Origin: Microcebus murinus | Lineage: Eukaryota > Chordata > Mammalia > Primates > Cheirogaleidae | Direction of reading: 5' to 3' | Assembly: GCF_040939455.1 (NCBI RefSeq) | Contig: NC_134111.1 | Coordinates: 56,314,501 to 56,378,500 of the forward strand | DNA: 64,000 nucleotides | Position numbers and translations under genes: made by a program | In this document: in pieces, positions 48,918 to 60,784 of the stretch | How the letters are laid out: each line of letters starts with the position of its first letter | How positions within the stretch are numbered: position 1 is the stretch's first letter | Notes under the pieces: model-generated | The model's database searches: none | Seen by the model: the letters and a program-made list of their open reading frames with translations, nothing else | Told to the model about the DNA's origin: nothing

Positions 48918-49250
48918 TTTTTTTTTTGGTCATTTTTCAAACCAAAATCATTTATTAAAGGACCATGAAATCTGTTCATAATGGAAATGCCAGAACAAAC
49001 TTTATCTTTCAAAGCTACAGCTTAGTTCCTTTATAATTAAATGTAAGTAGAATCAGATATTTTCTTCTCAATATACTGCGAAATAATTGTTGTTCAAGAA
49101 ATATCTCTCTTGTATGGACCCAATAAAAGATGGTATTTTAAAACAGATTTCGATTGCCTTCAAAAAGCTCTACAACGTGTTACTTCTCATAAATGTATTT
49201 TCTTAATTTTTTCTTCCTGGATATTTGCATATAAATGACTCTTGCATGTC
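48918..49250 (-). pseudogene. Possible retrocopy of an mRNA 3' UTR
   Basis: On the minus strand, AATAAA (48956-48951) lies about 24 bases before a ten-base A tail (48927-48918), the layout of a retroposed polyadenylated transcript. The source is unknown and the far end is not defined. Confidence 0.35.
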
Positions 49251-49689
49251 TGTTCTGTGAAACGAAGTGAATGCAATTAGAAACAACCGACAGGGGCATG
49301 GATTAGATCATTAATAGTGATTTCTGTGGTTTGAGAGAGTTGTCTGTAGCTTTGGATTTGTTTAGATTTCCCTACCTTTCTTTTAGAGTTCTGTGGCCTT
49401 TTATGTCACTAAAACAAAAGAATCCTGGAGGCTTATCGAGAATGCCATTGTGTGTTTTACCAAGGAACCTGAATTCTACAGTGCTTGGAAAAAAACACAA
49501 AAATAACAACAAAGAGAATGACACATTCCCTAAGACTTGATGAAAGCGAGAACATTAGGAAGTTTTTGTACCAAACAGAAAGATAAATAAATACAAGTCT
49601 TAAACGAGCGTCTGTTCACAGGGTGAAGCCAAAGTAGAGGAAAGAGACAGCTGCTTGTGACTCGAGGAGTCTGCTCTCTTCCCTGTCCG

Positions 49690-50035
49690 CACAACTTCTC
49701 TCTCTACACCCCCCCTTGCCCAAACACACCCATCTATCAAGGTTGACCTTAAATTCCACTTTCTTCATGAAACCGCTCCAGCTACATTAATTTCTCTTTT
49801 CCCCTAAACTTGTCTACAGTACTTTCACTATCAATGCCTTTCATCTGGGGACTTAATTAACCAGCTAGTGCCTTGATGTTGTGATTTCACTGTTATTTAA
49901 TTGCTTCATGAATCTACCGGAGTCATTTAGCTCTCCACACATTACACGTTATACATTTCTGGAGGCCAAGAATGCCTTTTACGTTTCTCTCTTGTGCCTT
50001 CCAATGCCAAGCACAGAGCAGGCACACGGTAGACA
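49690..50035 (+). repeat. L2 LINE fragment
   Basis: TTGACCTTAAATTCCACTTT, CTTCATGAAACCGCTCC and GCCAAGCACAGAGCAGGCAC match L2 3' sequence. Confidence 0.7.
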
Positions 50036-50261
50036 GGGAATCTAGCCTGGGAGAGCAAAGCCATCCTCGTGCTCTTGAGATGTGCTTCCTGCAAACCCTG
50101 TGAGATTTGCTGCGATGTTGATAAGAAATTCTTGAGTGTTCCTTTTTAGTCAGCTGAGGAGTGACGCATACCATCCCACCTCTCCTGACTGAGTGGGACC
50201 TCACAGGGGGGCTGATGATTGAAGGGCGCACAGCATGCTGGGCGTGGGGAGAGCACAAAGG

Positions 50262-50915
50262 CACGCCACTGGCGTTGGAGCCCCAGCTCCACTGCTTTCT
50301 AGCTGGATGGCAAGGGCAGATTACTCGTGTGTTTGAGTAATTTAGCTACCTCATTTGTAAAATGGGATTCAAAATAATAAGAGGTAACAATCATTTTGCA
50401 CTTACTATGTGTGAAGCCTTGTTCTAAATTCTTTAAATGTTTCAACTCATTCAATGCTCCCACCCAGCTTATGAGGTAGGCACTATTACTACCCCCATGT
50501 TACAGATGAGGAAACTGAGACAGAGAGGATAAGCAGCTTGCCCAGACTTACACAACTAAGCAGCCACATGGAACTCGTATCCAGGCAGACAGCACACGTT
50601 CAAGTGCTAAGGTGCATTGCCTCTTACAAAATTTACCTCATATGGTTATTTTAAGGATTAAATGAATTAATATGCTTAAAACATTTAAATATATCTCATA
50701 TTTGAAATGAACTAGGCATGGTGGTTCGTGCCCATAGTCACAGCTACTTGGGAGGCTGAGGAGAGAGGACTGCCCGAGCTCAGGAGTTCAAATTCAGCCT
50801 GGGCAACATAGTAGGACTTCATCTCTTAAAACAATATTTTTAAGAAAAGAAATTAAATATGAAATTTGAATAAGTGGTTAGCACACAGCAAGCACTTAAA
50901 AGCCCATTCTATTAT
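50262..50915 (+). repeat. MIR split by a reverse MIR and an Alu-like monomer
   Basis: Forward MIR at about 50262-50375 (CCCAGCTCCACTGCTTTCT to TAAAATGGGATTC) resumes at 50640-50695 (TTATTTTAAGGATTAAATG) and ends at 50845-50915 (GGTTAGCACACAGCAAGCAC). A reverse MIR (50376-50610, CAGATGAGGAAACTGAGAC) and an Alu-like monomer (50711-50835) lie inside. Confidence 0.7.
50711..50835 (+). mobile_element. Alu-like monomer
   Basis: ACTAGGCATGGTGGTTCGTG, CTACTTGGGAGGCTGAGG and GCCTGGGCAACATAG, ending in an A-rich tail. Only one monomer. Confidence 0.85.
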
Positions 50916-51714
50916 GTTTACACAGATATCATGATTTGGGCTCCAAAACTCTTACAACTAAGACAAAAATTAGACAAAAATTATCCAGATAATAACTAAA
51001 TATGCACCAACACAATCTCTGCCCAGAGAAAAGCATACGCTCTTGTGAGAAATGTATACATATGTAAAAATGTAAGTAAACTAATACTAAAATGATGCTA
51101 AATGATGAGGAAGAGCCTTAGGGCTGCAGGGGCCAAGTGCAGATGGCCTTGCTCTGCCCACAGAGAGCCTCATCTCACCGGGTCTGAAGAGCTACCCTTT
51201 AACAGGTACCCACGGTGATGCTGATGTACATACTTCATAAACCACATTATACAGGCCACCCTTGTCTGAGTACTACATTCATCTGACACTATACTATGTC
51301 TAATGAGTGCTGGTTGGGAAGCCCAGAGGAAGAACAGGGAGAAAGATGGGCCTGGCTAAGGTGGGACCCAAGCTTAGGAAGCCGATGTAGCATTCTAAAA
51401 TGAGGTCATCAATAATTTACTTGGAAACTCATCCCGTGGCTCAGTTAAAAGAAGAAGAATGACACAAATCAGAAAAACTAATAGTATTAATAATTTATCA
51501 GTTCCACCATGTTCTCTTAGGAGCCCAAATGTTCTATACATTAATAATTGAGTTGTCTTAAAACCCTCAGAACTATTGTGAGCAAGAAGAGTAAGGTATG
51601 TGAATCCCATATAAATCATTGCCATTTCATTTCTTCACCCACATTACTTTTTTGGCATGTTTCTTTTGCTACTACACAGAGATTAACTGCTCCTGCAATT
51701 CAGTAATGGACACA

Positions 51715-51960
51715 GGTATTCATTCATTCATTCCACAAACATTTATTGAACATATTATCCAAGCACAGTGCTAGGCCCTAGGAATACAAATACTTTCACA
51801 GTCTAGCAAAGAAGATGAAAATGAAACTTAATTGAGTCTTTCACAAAATGCATACTATAGTGGAGGTAGTTAGGCTGTCAGATAGGGAAGGTGCTCAGAG
51901 GAAGACATGGTCAGTAGCATAGTGGGGAGCATTCCAGAACGGTTTTAGAGGGCAATAATA
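51715..51960 (-). repeat. L2 LINE 3' end, reverse orientation
   Basis: TTCATTCATTCATTCCACAA, CAAGCACAGTGCTAGGCCC and GAGGTAGTTAGGC match a reverse L2 terminal segment. Confidence 0.7.
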
Positions 51961-52184
51961 ATTTCATCACTGTCAAATCTGATGGCAGCTTCCTCAAACA
52001 CATTGCTCTTTCCAACTATCAGATACGTCTTCTTGAAGTTTCTTTTCCCCAAACTTTTGTGATGGGACTCTGAATATTTTTACCTCTAACATTGCATTTG
52101 CCCCTTTTTCAATTCCATTGATACCACTTAAATGTTGTTGTTTAATGGGGGTATTTCTTCAGATTTTGGCCAGAGCTTTTTAAC

Positions 52185-52330
52185 TGTTTATTGTGTGTCA
52201 AAATTACTGCAAAAACTTTAAAAAACATACAGGCACCCTGGTCCTCCCTTGACTCTTCAGGTTGACAAATCCTGTGTCTTCTTTTATAACCCCCAGGTGA
52301 TTCTGATGCCAGCCAGGTTGACAGCCACTT
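52185..52330. mobile_element. MER5-like DNA transposon relic
   Basis: ACAGGCACCCTGGTCCTCCC and CCCCAGGTGATTCTGATGCC, ending TTGACAGCCACTT, are typical of MER5-type elements. Confidence 0.6.
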
Positions 52331-53179
52331 AAGTAGGCTTTCCTCCTCCTACCTGCTTCTTGGGAGATTATTCATTTTCACACTCCCTCTCACTGGTTTC
52401 CTGAACTGCCTGGAAACAGGCATCAGACTGAAAACGCTGGAGCAGGAAATCACCATCCCAGACTTTCCTGCCCAGGAAACCATGAGATCAATTCTACCAT
52501 GACCATTTGGAATCTCAAGGCTGAAAAGCTCCACCTTACCTGACATTCCTCCAGTCCTTGGTCACCTGAGTAAGATCCTTCTGCTTTGTAATTTTCCTCT
52601 CACTGCTTTCCTTCCTTTCAAACTTCACAACTGTATCTCATGGAAATATTCATAGCAAACTCTTCCCTCATACTCACACTACACCTCTTAAGCAAATGCT
52701 GCTCGTTTCCTGAACTTTTGCTCTCCCATACTAACAAAACTTCCCCATCAGCATCATCCTCTTGCTTCAGAGCTCTTGGAGGAATGGTGTACTCAGTCTA
52801 TTGCTGATTGTTCCCTTCACATTTATTATTAAACAGCTGCAACTTGGTGTCCAGTATCACTGATCCCCTAAAGCTACTCTAGAAATGATATCAGTGACCT
52901 CCAATCTGCAAAATATAAAGGGCATCCCGATCCAGAATGGCGCCCCTTTGAAAATTACATATTACTAGGGGGATATCTGTTTTTCTTATCCTACAGGCTT
53001 TAAGGTTTGGTATTATCTTTGACTTTTTCCTTGCTTTCTAGGTAAAATAAACTGAATCTAAAATATCTGCTTCATAATTCATTAATTCATCAAAAGTATT
53101 TTTCTATTATGTACATATACTGTGCAAACTGCTATAATAAAGACTTTTAAATTTGATCTTTTTTTACTGTCTCATTCAG

Positions 53180-53560
53180 AATCCTAGTCTAAATTCCAAT
53201 GTCTGTTAAATAGCTTCCATATACATCTTTTAACTCCCCAAATTTCCCTTCCAAGCTCACCCTGCTTATAGTTATAAAGGTAACCTACATAGAACAATAT
53301 TTCCTCAAATCTAGCCCCTGCTTTCAGAACCCACTCTTGGCCACCATCAAATCTAACTGTGTAGCCCAGTGTGTCCTGCCTTCCCGCCCCAGCCGTTATT
53401 CCCCACACCAGTCTAGCCTCACTGCTTGATACTCCCTGACAGGGCTCTTCATGGGCCCCATGCATATCTTGCTTATACTTGTCCCAACAACTTTGCTAAC
53501 CCTGTCCTCTAATGTGGAAGGTCATTCTCATTCCCAATCTTTACCCATTACTTATTTTGA
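53180..53560 (+). repeat. Probable L2 LINE fragment
   Basis: CAACTTTGCTAACCCTGTCC and CATTCTCATTCCCAATCTTT with ACAGCACTTTGTATATAG suggest L2. Weak. Confidence 0.35.
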
Positions 53561-53644
53561 GATACAGCACTTTGTATATAGTCTTTCATACGTTCTCTTG
53601 CAATGGCTATATTTTAAATATTTATAATACTTCCTTAAATAAAT

Positions 53645-53840
53645 TGGTGAGGCAGTGACTTATTGTGGGATAAGCCATTGTGGGATTTGGGCATAGCCAC
53701 TTCGGAACTTGTCTAATCATCTGTTAAATGTAAACGTTTCCTACCTCACAAGGTTGATTTGGGCATTAAATATCTACTACATCTAGTAAGATGGCTGTCA
53801 CACAGCAAATGATCAATAGACAGTAACCATTATTTCTTCT
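53645..53840 (+). repeat. MIR SINE
   Basis: AGCCACTTCGGAACTTGTC, CATCTGTTAAATGTAAACG and ACCTCACAAGGTTGATTTG follow MIR order. Confidence 0.65.
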
Positions 53841-55343
53841 ACAAGCTTTTCAAGGAGTAAAAACTTTATTTTATAATGTTTCATGTCCATATGCCTTTAT
53901 GTACCAATTCTGAGCTGTGTACACAGAGAGTGTCCCACAGGTATATGCTGGGTTTACAAGTTAATCATGAAAATTCTGGTAACTATAGCAGAATCTTGTT
54001 TGCAGGTTTAGCTGGGTTTTTTTGTAGAAGTATAAACCTGGTCTACCAAAAGGAATCTCTCATGATGACTGATGAATTGGTCAAGATAGGACAGGATTAA
54101 AAATGCTGTTTGGTATTCTTGAGTTTAAGCTTTTATGCAGGCCAGCTGTAAGTCTTAGATAATATAGAAAGTTTTTTTATTCTTGGGAGAAAAAGAAAAT
54201 ACAGAATTTATAATTCTTTGTCTTCCTAATATTAATTAATTATCTAACACTTTTTCCTGGTAGCAAGCTTAGTCCTGGAAAGCAGGTTTTACCAACCATT
54301 TAAATCTTAACCCCATTTATACATGTACTATCCAGCCCTGATTCTCTCTTCTCCAAGCATAAAACTTAAAATGGCAATGAAAATTGATGGAACATTCAAG
54401 TGATTAGATACCATATTTTTTCAATAACATTTCCATGTCCCCTTTTGTTTATTATTCAGAACTTAGGCCATCATGTATTAATACAACCATAAATAAAAAC
54501 TAGTCATATGTGAAATATTTATAAGTAAATTAAGCAATAACCCCCAAAATTCTTAAATTAGTTCATTTTTCCAATTATGCTAATGGAAAGCAGACTCTTG
54601 GTTTGTATTATATATTCATCTCTCAAGTAACAAAATATACAATCCTTAATGATCTGTTAACCAACATTAAGTAAAATTAACCAAGGAACATTAACAGAAT
54701 CCTTTCAGCTATTTTTAGAATCCGAATTGCATTTGGCTTCCCACACTATTATCATTATTAAGCAACATAACCATAAAAATTCCACTGAGTAATATTTGAG
54801 CAATGGATGAACAATGAACAACAAATGAATTACATACAAAATTATTAATGAAATGTGCAATAATGCTTCCAGAATTTGTATCCAGACAATTCACCATTTA
54901 ATTACTGCCTTCTACTGTCAGCCTTTCAAGTTGGATTAATACAAAGTTTGCTTTTCATCATTTCAAAATGCTTATGTAATTCACTTGTTTTCAAGAAATT
55001 ACTTTTTCAAGTAAAATCAATGTAATAGTTAATAAACACATGCACAAATACATTTATATACATACACTGTAAAAATTATATTACACTAGGAAATATAATC
55101 CTATTCCTCCTGTGACAATGTCTAATAATGACGCTTTATTTATTCCCTTCAAAAATTTGCCATTAAAAGTAATTTGGCCTAGTTTTCTTTCATTTCTTAT
55201 CCCTGAAAGAAATCTTATCTCACAGTTTTCCTTGTCAGGCTCTGTGTACAGTGGTTTTGTGATAAGCAGGCTTCGCCTGAGCTTCAAAAATAAACAAACT
55301 ATTTTCTTTCCCAGAAAATTTAGTCTTCTTTATTCTCTAAATC

Positions 55344-55560
55344 TGCCCTGTCCAATATGGAGAGCCACTAGCCACTTCAAATGGGACTCATTCCAATTGT
55401 GACATGCTACAAGTATAAAGAGTATACTGGACTTTGAAGTCTTAGTACTAAAAAAAAATAAAATATTTCATTAATAATTTTTATAAAAATTACATAGTAA
55501 GTAATAATATTTTTATGTATTAGGGTAAATTAAGCATATTATTAAATTACTTCCCCTTGT
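55344..55560 (-). mobile_element. hAT-type DNA transposon relic
   Basis: CTGTCCAATATGGAGAGCCA and CTAGCCACTTCAAATGGG match the family at 4607-4942. The far end blends into L1 sequence. Confidence 0.6.
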
Positions 55561-55569
55561 TTCTTTTTA

Positions 55570-56040
55570 CTTTTCTTCCTGAGTAGTTGTCATAATTTAT
55601 GGCTTTCAAGGAATTGATTCATTTCATCTAAGTTGTTGAATTTACATGCGTCAAGTTATTCATAGCATTCCCTTATTGTACTTCTACGGTGCGGTTTATA
55701 GTAATGTGCATCTTTCATGCCTAATATTGGTCATTTTTATCAGCACTCTTTTTATTTTTCCATTTCCCAGTCTGGCTAGTGTTGCATCAATTATATTAAC
55801 CCTTTCAAAGAACAAGATTTTGGTTTTATTGATTTTCTCTATTATTTTTCTATTTTCAATTTCATTTATTCTTTCTCTTATCTTTATTTTTTCCCTCATT
55901 CTGCTTTTTTGGGTTTTAATTTGCTCTTCTTTTTCTAGTTTCTCAAGGCTTCTCAAAGCTTAGATCATGCATTTGAGATATTTATGCTTTTCTATTATAA
56001 ACATTTAATGCTCTAAAATTTATATGTAGGCTACCAAAAA
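55570..56040 (-). mobile_element. L1 ORF2 fragment, reverse orientation
   Basis: CTTTCAAAGAACAAGATTTT, GGTTTTATTGATTTTCTC and CATTTAATGCTCTAAAATTT are old L1 ORF2 landmarks on the minus strand. Both overlapping open frames (55646-55963) arise from this. Confidence 0.75.
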
Positions 56041-56239
56041 ATTTTAAATTACATATATGTCTTACATTTGTGGTTTACAATTACATATTTCTATTTATTG
56101 CTGCTCTAAGAAGTGCAACACACTAGCAAAGTGCTTTCTTTTCAACACATTAATAAAAGTTTAATAGCCTATGGGATCACTGAACCAAAGAATCTCAGGC
56201 ACTCAGAGCAGTCAGCAATAGCCTTGAGTGGTTTGGGTT

Positions 56240-57080
56240 TCTCTAGTTCCAATTATGGAAAAACTTGGGATGGGCTTTGAATTGGATCTTAAAGTGAAAG
56301 ATATGTCTTATGAAATTGAATTTGAGAGCTTGTGGTTCTTCTGAGTTCCCTGTCAACTGACAGAGTAACTTTAAGAAAATCAGAGAGTCATCTGTATGAG
56401 TTATGGAGCTGAAAAGTAAGATTGCTCTCACCTTTCCTGTCATCTCACTTCCCTGGTTTAACCCAGGGCCTGAAATTGGCCTCATAGGAGCCCCCCTTAC
56501 TGGTCCTCCAGCCTGAGAGCCGGGGATTTAGGTCCCTCACTCTGCTGTGCACTTCCCACCACTTAGTCTACAGGGCCAAGCAGCAGGGAGGACAGAGGAG
56601 GAAAAAGTGACAGGAATTTCTCCCAAGCTCTGGGTCCTTCGTTCCTCTGGTCAGAGTGGTTTCCCTTCTCTTGGAAGTTTAGGCGTCTGCCTGCTGCCTC
56701 CAATTTCAAGGCTGGTACAGGACAAAGATAACAGAAACACAAAAAACAAAAAACAAGGGCTGGGGATCATCCTCTTCCTCTCTGACCTTAGAATTCCTCC
56801 TTCCTACTGCTCAGACCTGAAAGAAAGGGCTTTTCTAGAGCTTTCTCTGTGCACACCTGGTATATTCATTAGGGTGTTTGATCAGCCTTTGAATATAACT
56901 TGGGAAATATTGGATGGGGGACAAATGAAAACGCTGCTGGTTTGGTGGTATTTGGAATTCTGATCTCTTGCCCTAATCTACCCACTAACCCTTACTTCAA
57001 GATCCTCATCGCACACACATTCCACCTAGAGTTCACAGCTGCAGTTAGTGGAGGCAGAGTGGAGGGCGCCATCTTGCCTG
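56240..57080 (-). mobile_element. Possible old L1 5' UTR
   Basis: On the minus strand it starts with AGGCAAGATGGCGCCCTCC, an L1-5'-end-like motif containing a YY1-type CAAGATGGC, and continues GC-richer than its surroundings. The 138- and 114-codon open frames on the plus strand have no known domain. Confidence 0.35.
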
Positions 57081-57589
57081 GAGCTGGAACTAGTAAAAAA
57101 ACAAAAATTCTGATCCCACTCAAGGGTCAGAGCTTCAAATATGTGGCAGGAAAGAAATGGAGAATGCGGGATATGGGTAAATTGGAGGACAGGGCTAATC
57201 ACACTCATAAGTTTTGCTTTATTGTCCCAAAGACTAATAGCTAGATGAACTTATCATGAGAATGATCTAGCCATGTCATTTGAAAACCTCTAGTGTTTTG
57301 CACATTTATACATTGTTATATATCTAAGTCAAGGTCTATAGTTTAGAAAAAATGCATTCTGGCTAATGCTAATCAGGCAGGAGCAATAGTGGACTTAAAG
57401 CACACAGACAAAAAAGAAAATAAATCCCCTACTTTAGGCTAAGTACAATACATATGGACACAAATGATTATGTCAATCCAAAGTCTTAACAACAGCCTTT
57501 CCTCACATTCTCACCATATTTAGATATTATCAATATTTTGAATTCTTAATGGTGTATTAGGCAAATGATGGTATATTTTTTATATTATT

Positions 57590-57765
57590 ACAATTTCACT
57601 TTTCCAGCCATTACTGATGTTGATCGCCTCTCTACACGCTTATTGGAGATTCATTTCTTTTGTGAATTATCTATTTTTTATTGATTTGATTGGTTTATTT
57701 GTATTTCTTATCAATATGAAGGATTTTAACCCATGGATTATCATGTAAGTTGCAAACCTTTTTCT
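57590..57765 (-). mobile_element. Possible L1 ORF2 fragment, reverse orientation
   Basis: TTGTGAATTATCTATTTTTT and GTTGCAAACCTTTTTCTCCC resemble the reverse ORF2 end of old L1. Low certainty. Confidence 0.35.
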
Positions 57766-58137
57766 CCCCATCCATTATTTTTTTTTTTTTTTTTTTTTTT
57801 TTTTGAGACAGAGTCTCACTTTGTTGCCCAGGCTAGAGTGAGTGCCGTGGCGTCAGCCTAGCTCACAGCAACCTCAAACTCCTGGGCTCGAGTGATCCTT
57901 CTGCCTCAGCCTCCCGGGTAGCTGGGACTACAGGCATGCGCCACTATGCCCGGCTAATTTTTTTTTATATATATATCAGTTGGCCAATTAATTTCTTTCT
58001 GTTTATAGTAGAGACGGGGTCTCGCTCTTGCTCAGGCTGGTTTTGAACTCCTGACCTCGAGCAATCCGCCCGCCTCGGCCTCCCAAGAGCTAGGATTACA
58101 GGCGTGAGCCACAGCACCCGGCCCCCATCCATTATTT
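57766..58137 (-). mobile_element. Young-looking full-length Alu with perfect target duplication
   Basis: The Alu (57781-58122) opens with a 27-base T run that overlaps the duplication. It then reads GAGACAGAGTCTCACTTTG and GCGTCAGCCTAGCTCACAGC, the linker ATATATATATCAGTTGGCC, and ends GTGAGCCACAGCACCCGGC. CCCCATCCATTATTT flanks it exactly at 57766-57780 and 58123-58137. Confidence 0.95.
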
Positions 58138-58599
58138 GTCCTTTAAATTAGTCTGTGGTGTCTGGAAACTTGATATCCATCTCCAGAAAAGCTCAAATAC
58201 CACTTTTTCTATCAAGCTTCCCCTGGTTTTCCCTGAAGCATGAGTCATTCTTTCCACAACACACCATTAATATTTTGTGCATATCCCTGTGTGCTGAATT
58301 ATAGTTACAAACATTTTCCTCCTGGCCCAGAAGCTATATCAAAAGGCAAGTCAAACAAACGGACTAAAATTATAATAGACTTTTGAATCTGCTGTCATTC
58401 ACTCTTCAAAAATTAAATCACTTGCAAACTGCAGAATTTTCTTCTCACCTGTCATCAGTACTATCATACCGTCTTTCATTTTAGAGAAACTCAGCTGCAC
58501 GTCTCCCCCGTCTCCCCATGACAATGCTAGTCTTCTGCTGCCTGTGCCTTTTCCTTCCTGAGTGCCTAGGGGCTGCCCCCATTGCTGCTGCCTTCTGTC

Positions 58600-59060
58600 C
58601 CAGTTAGCTGTTGCTGTGTAACAAACCACCCTGAATTCTCGTGGCCTAAAACAGTAATCATTTTATTTTGCTCATGATTCTTGATTTGGGCAGGGCTCCA
58701 TGGAGAAGGCTTGTCTGAGCTTCACACAGGTCAGTGGGGAAGCTCAACTGGTGCTGGGGAACCTACCTTCATGGCAGCTCCCTCACATGGCTGGCAAAGT
58801 GGGTGGCTGTCAGCGGACCTCAGCCAGAACTGTTTCCTGGGAGCCTCGGTTCTCCACATGGGCTTCTCTACAGTGCTGCTCGACTTTCTCACAAATGTAT
58901 TGAGTAGGTTCCAAGATTGCAGTTACAAATTGCAGGAAGTAAAAGCAGCCAGTGCCCTGAGGTCAGGGCATGGAAACTGGCATGGCATCCTCTATGCCAT
59001 ATTCTACTGGTCAAAGCAATCACAGAGTCTCCAATTTTAAGGGAGCTACACAAATGCCAC
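58600..59060. repeat. Ancient mammalian interspersed repeat, family not named
   Basis: GTTAGCTGTTGCTGTGTAAC, AAACCACCCTGAATTCTCG, CAGTAATCATTTTATTTTGC and TTCTACTGGTCAAAGCAATC form a widely dispersed pattern I recognise, probably LTR or DNA-transposon derived. The 119-codon open frame inside it is not a gene. Confidence 0.6.
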
Positions 59061-59231
59061 TGCTCAGTGAGAGGAGTGCCAAAGAATTAACAGCCATCTT
59101 TAATCTACCACAAGCTTCCTGTGTACTGGGTCTTTTTAAAGTTGTCGGAAAAATTGTCAGTCTTTGCTACAACCAAGCCATGCTGTGTTCCTTGCAGAAA
59201 TATGGAGGATGCCTCTATTCCTCTTTTGAAC

Positions 59232-59286
59232 AAATAGAAAATAACAAGTAGAGAAATTGGAACAAGTATATATTGCTGATGAAAAA
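59232..59286 (+). repeat. 55-bp copy of L1 sequence in non-L1 context
   Basis: It matches 61117-61171 at 54 of 55 positions (G/T at one site). Flanks on both sides are unrelated, whereas the other copy sits inside a continuous L1. Confidence 0.85.
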
Positions 59287-60784
59287 CATTCTGTGTTATT
59301 GGTGTCCTGGCCACAAAGCAATATACTGTGTGCCTCATTTTTTCCAAAAGCCCTTCAGATTCTGCTGAGGAATAGTCAACCTTGATTGCTGAGCCAGGTC
59401 AGGGCTGAGATAAAAAGTGTCGTTTCTAATTTTTTTTTTTTTTACTTTTCAGTCTCTGTGCCTACAGATTTTCTCCTTCTAGAATTCCTGTCCCTCCAAT
59501 AAATCAACTTGCATCAAACTTCATTGGTTATGGTCATACTCTAAAGTCCTGCTTAGCCTGAACTGGTTGGTAACATTACTTGCAATATTATGCGCCTTAA
59601 CTCTATGACTGAGAAGCCTATTGTCATGGACTTCATAGACTCTCTCAATCAACATCTCTCACTTCCCTTATAAATATAATATTTTACAGGATTGTCCCTG
59701 GTGTTTTCCAAATCTGATGAATGCTATTTGAATTTGAGTCCCTTGGATCACCCAACAATGCCCTACTAGTCCCTGGAATTGAACATTTGGGAAAGGAAAC
59801 ACCCTGTCAACTAGGGAAGTGCCAAATGAAGCAGGGAAAACTACCAGGAAGTTTCTCTATTTCATAGTTGTGAGAACACTATTTTCAATTTTTAGTGGAA
59901 AAAATTCTTCCATTTTCAAACGCCTAAAAGAGAAATTAAGCTGTCTACTAATCCCCACTCCTTCTGAACTTCTTCATTCTTCTTACCTCATTGCAGTTGC
60001 CGCCTTCAAAATGATCAATGAAAAATAAGGCACATGCTTTACATGTATAGGGCACTAAAACACAGATCCACTGGAACCACAAATCAACTACCTGTTAGAA
60101 CTTGGAAGGTGCCCATTGATCTCACCCATCTCCCTTCAGGACTCTGAACTGATTGAGAAATAGACATCAGGTGAGAGAGGGATCAAAATACCTGCCTTTA
60201 TTGCTGATAAAGCTGGATTGGAGGACAGGGCTGATTTGCATTTCTACTTTTCCTTCCTAAAATCTAGCCCATGGGACCTGCCTGCCGAGAGAGGCAGATC
60301 TGCAGCACAGAAGCATATCCAGCTGCTGCAGGTGGGACTGGCCTGCATCTGCCAGGCAGGGACGTCCACTTAGGTCAGCAGAAGTAGAGAAAGAGGAGAC
60401 CCGGCAGCCCATGGACAGGTGGGTCTGTGGAAAGGGCCCTTGAGGTGGCTTCCACATGGTGGCCACTCCTTCCCCAGCCTCACCAATCAGCTAACATAGT
60501 CCTCACTTCTGTGCGGAAGAGAAAGTGAGGAGAGGAGTTGGGTAGAAGCTTCTTTCCCAGTACTTGTGAGGGTAGAATTCCCTAATTGTGGGAATATATG
60601 AGGACAGGGAAAGAAAGAAAATCTCCTATATGAAGCAAACATTTAAAGCAAAACATGCTATGACACCGATAATGCAAAATAGGTTAGTCATCTTCTAACA
60701 CTGTCTGAAAGGGTTCTATCACATTCACAACACACATGCTATAAAATTTTCTCTAACACATAAATATGTGCAATTCAAGTCACA

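Noticed and set aside
56547..57244. 138- and 114-codon plus-strand open frames
   Set aside because: No recognised domain; they oppose the gene strand and overlap a possible L1 5' region.
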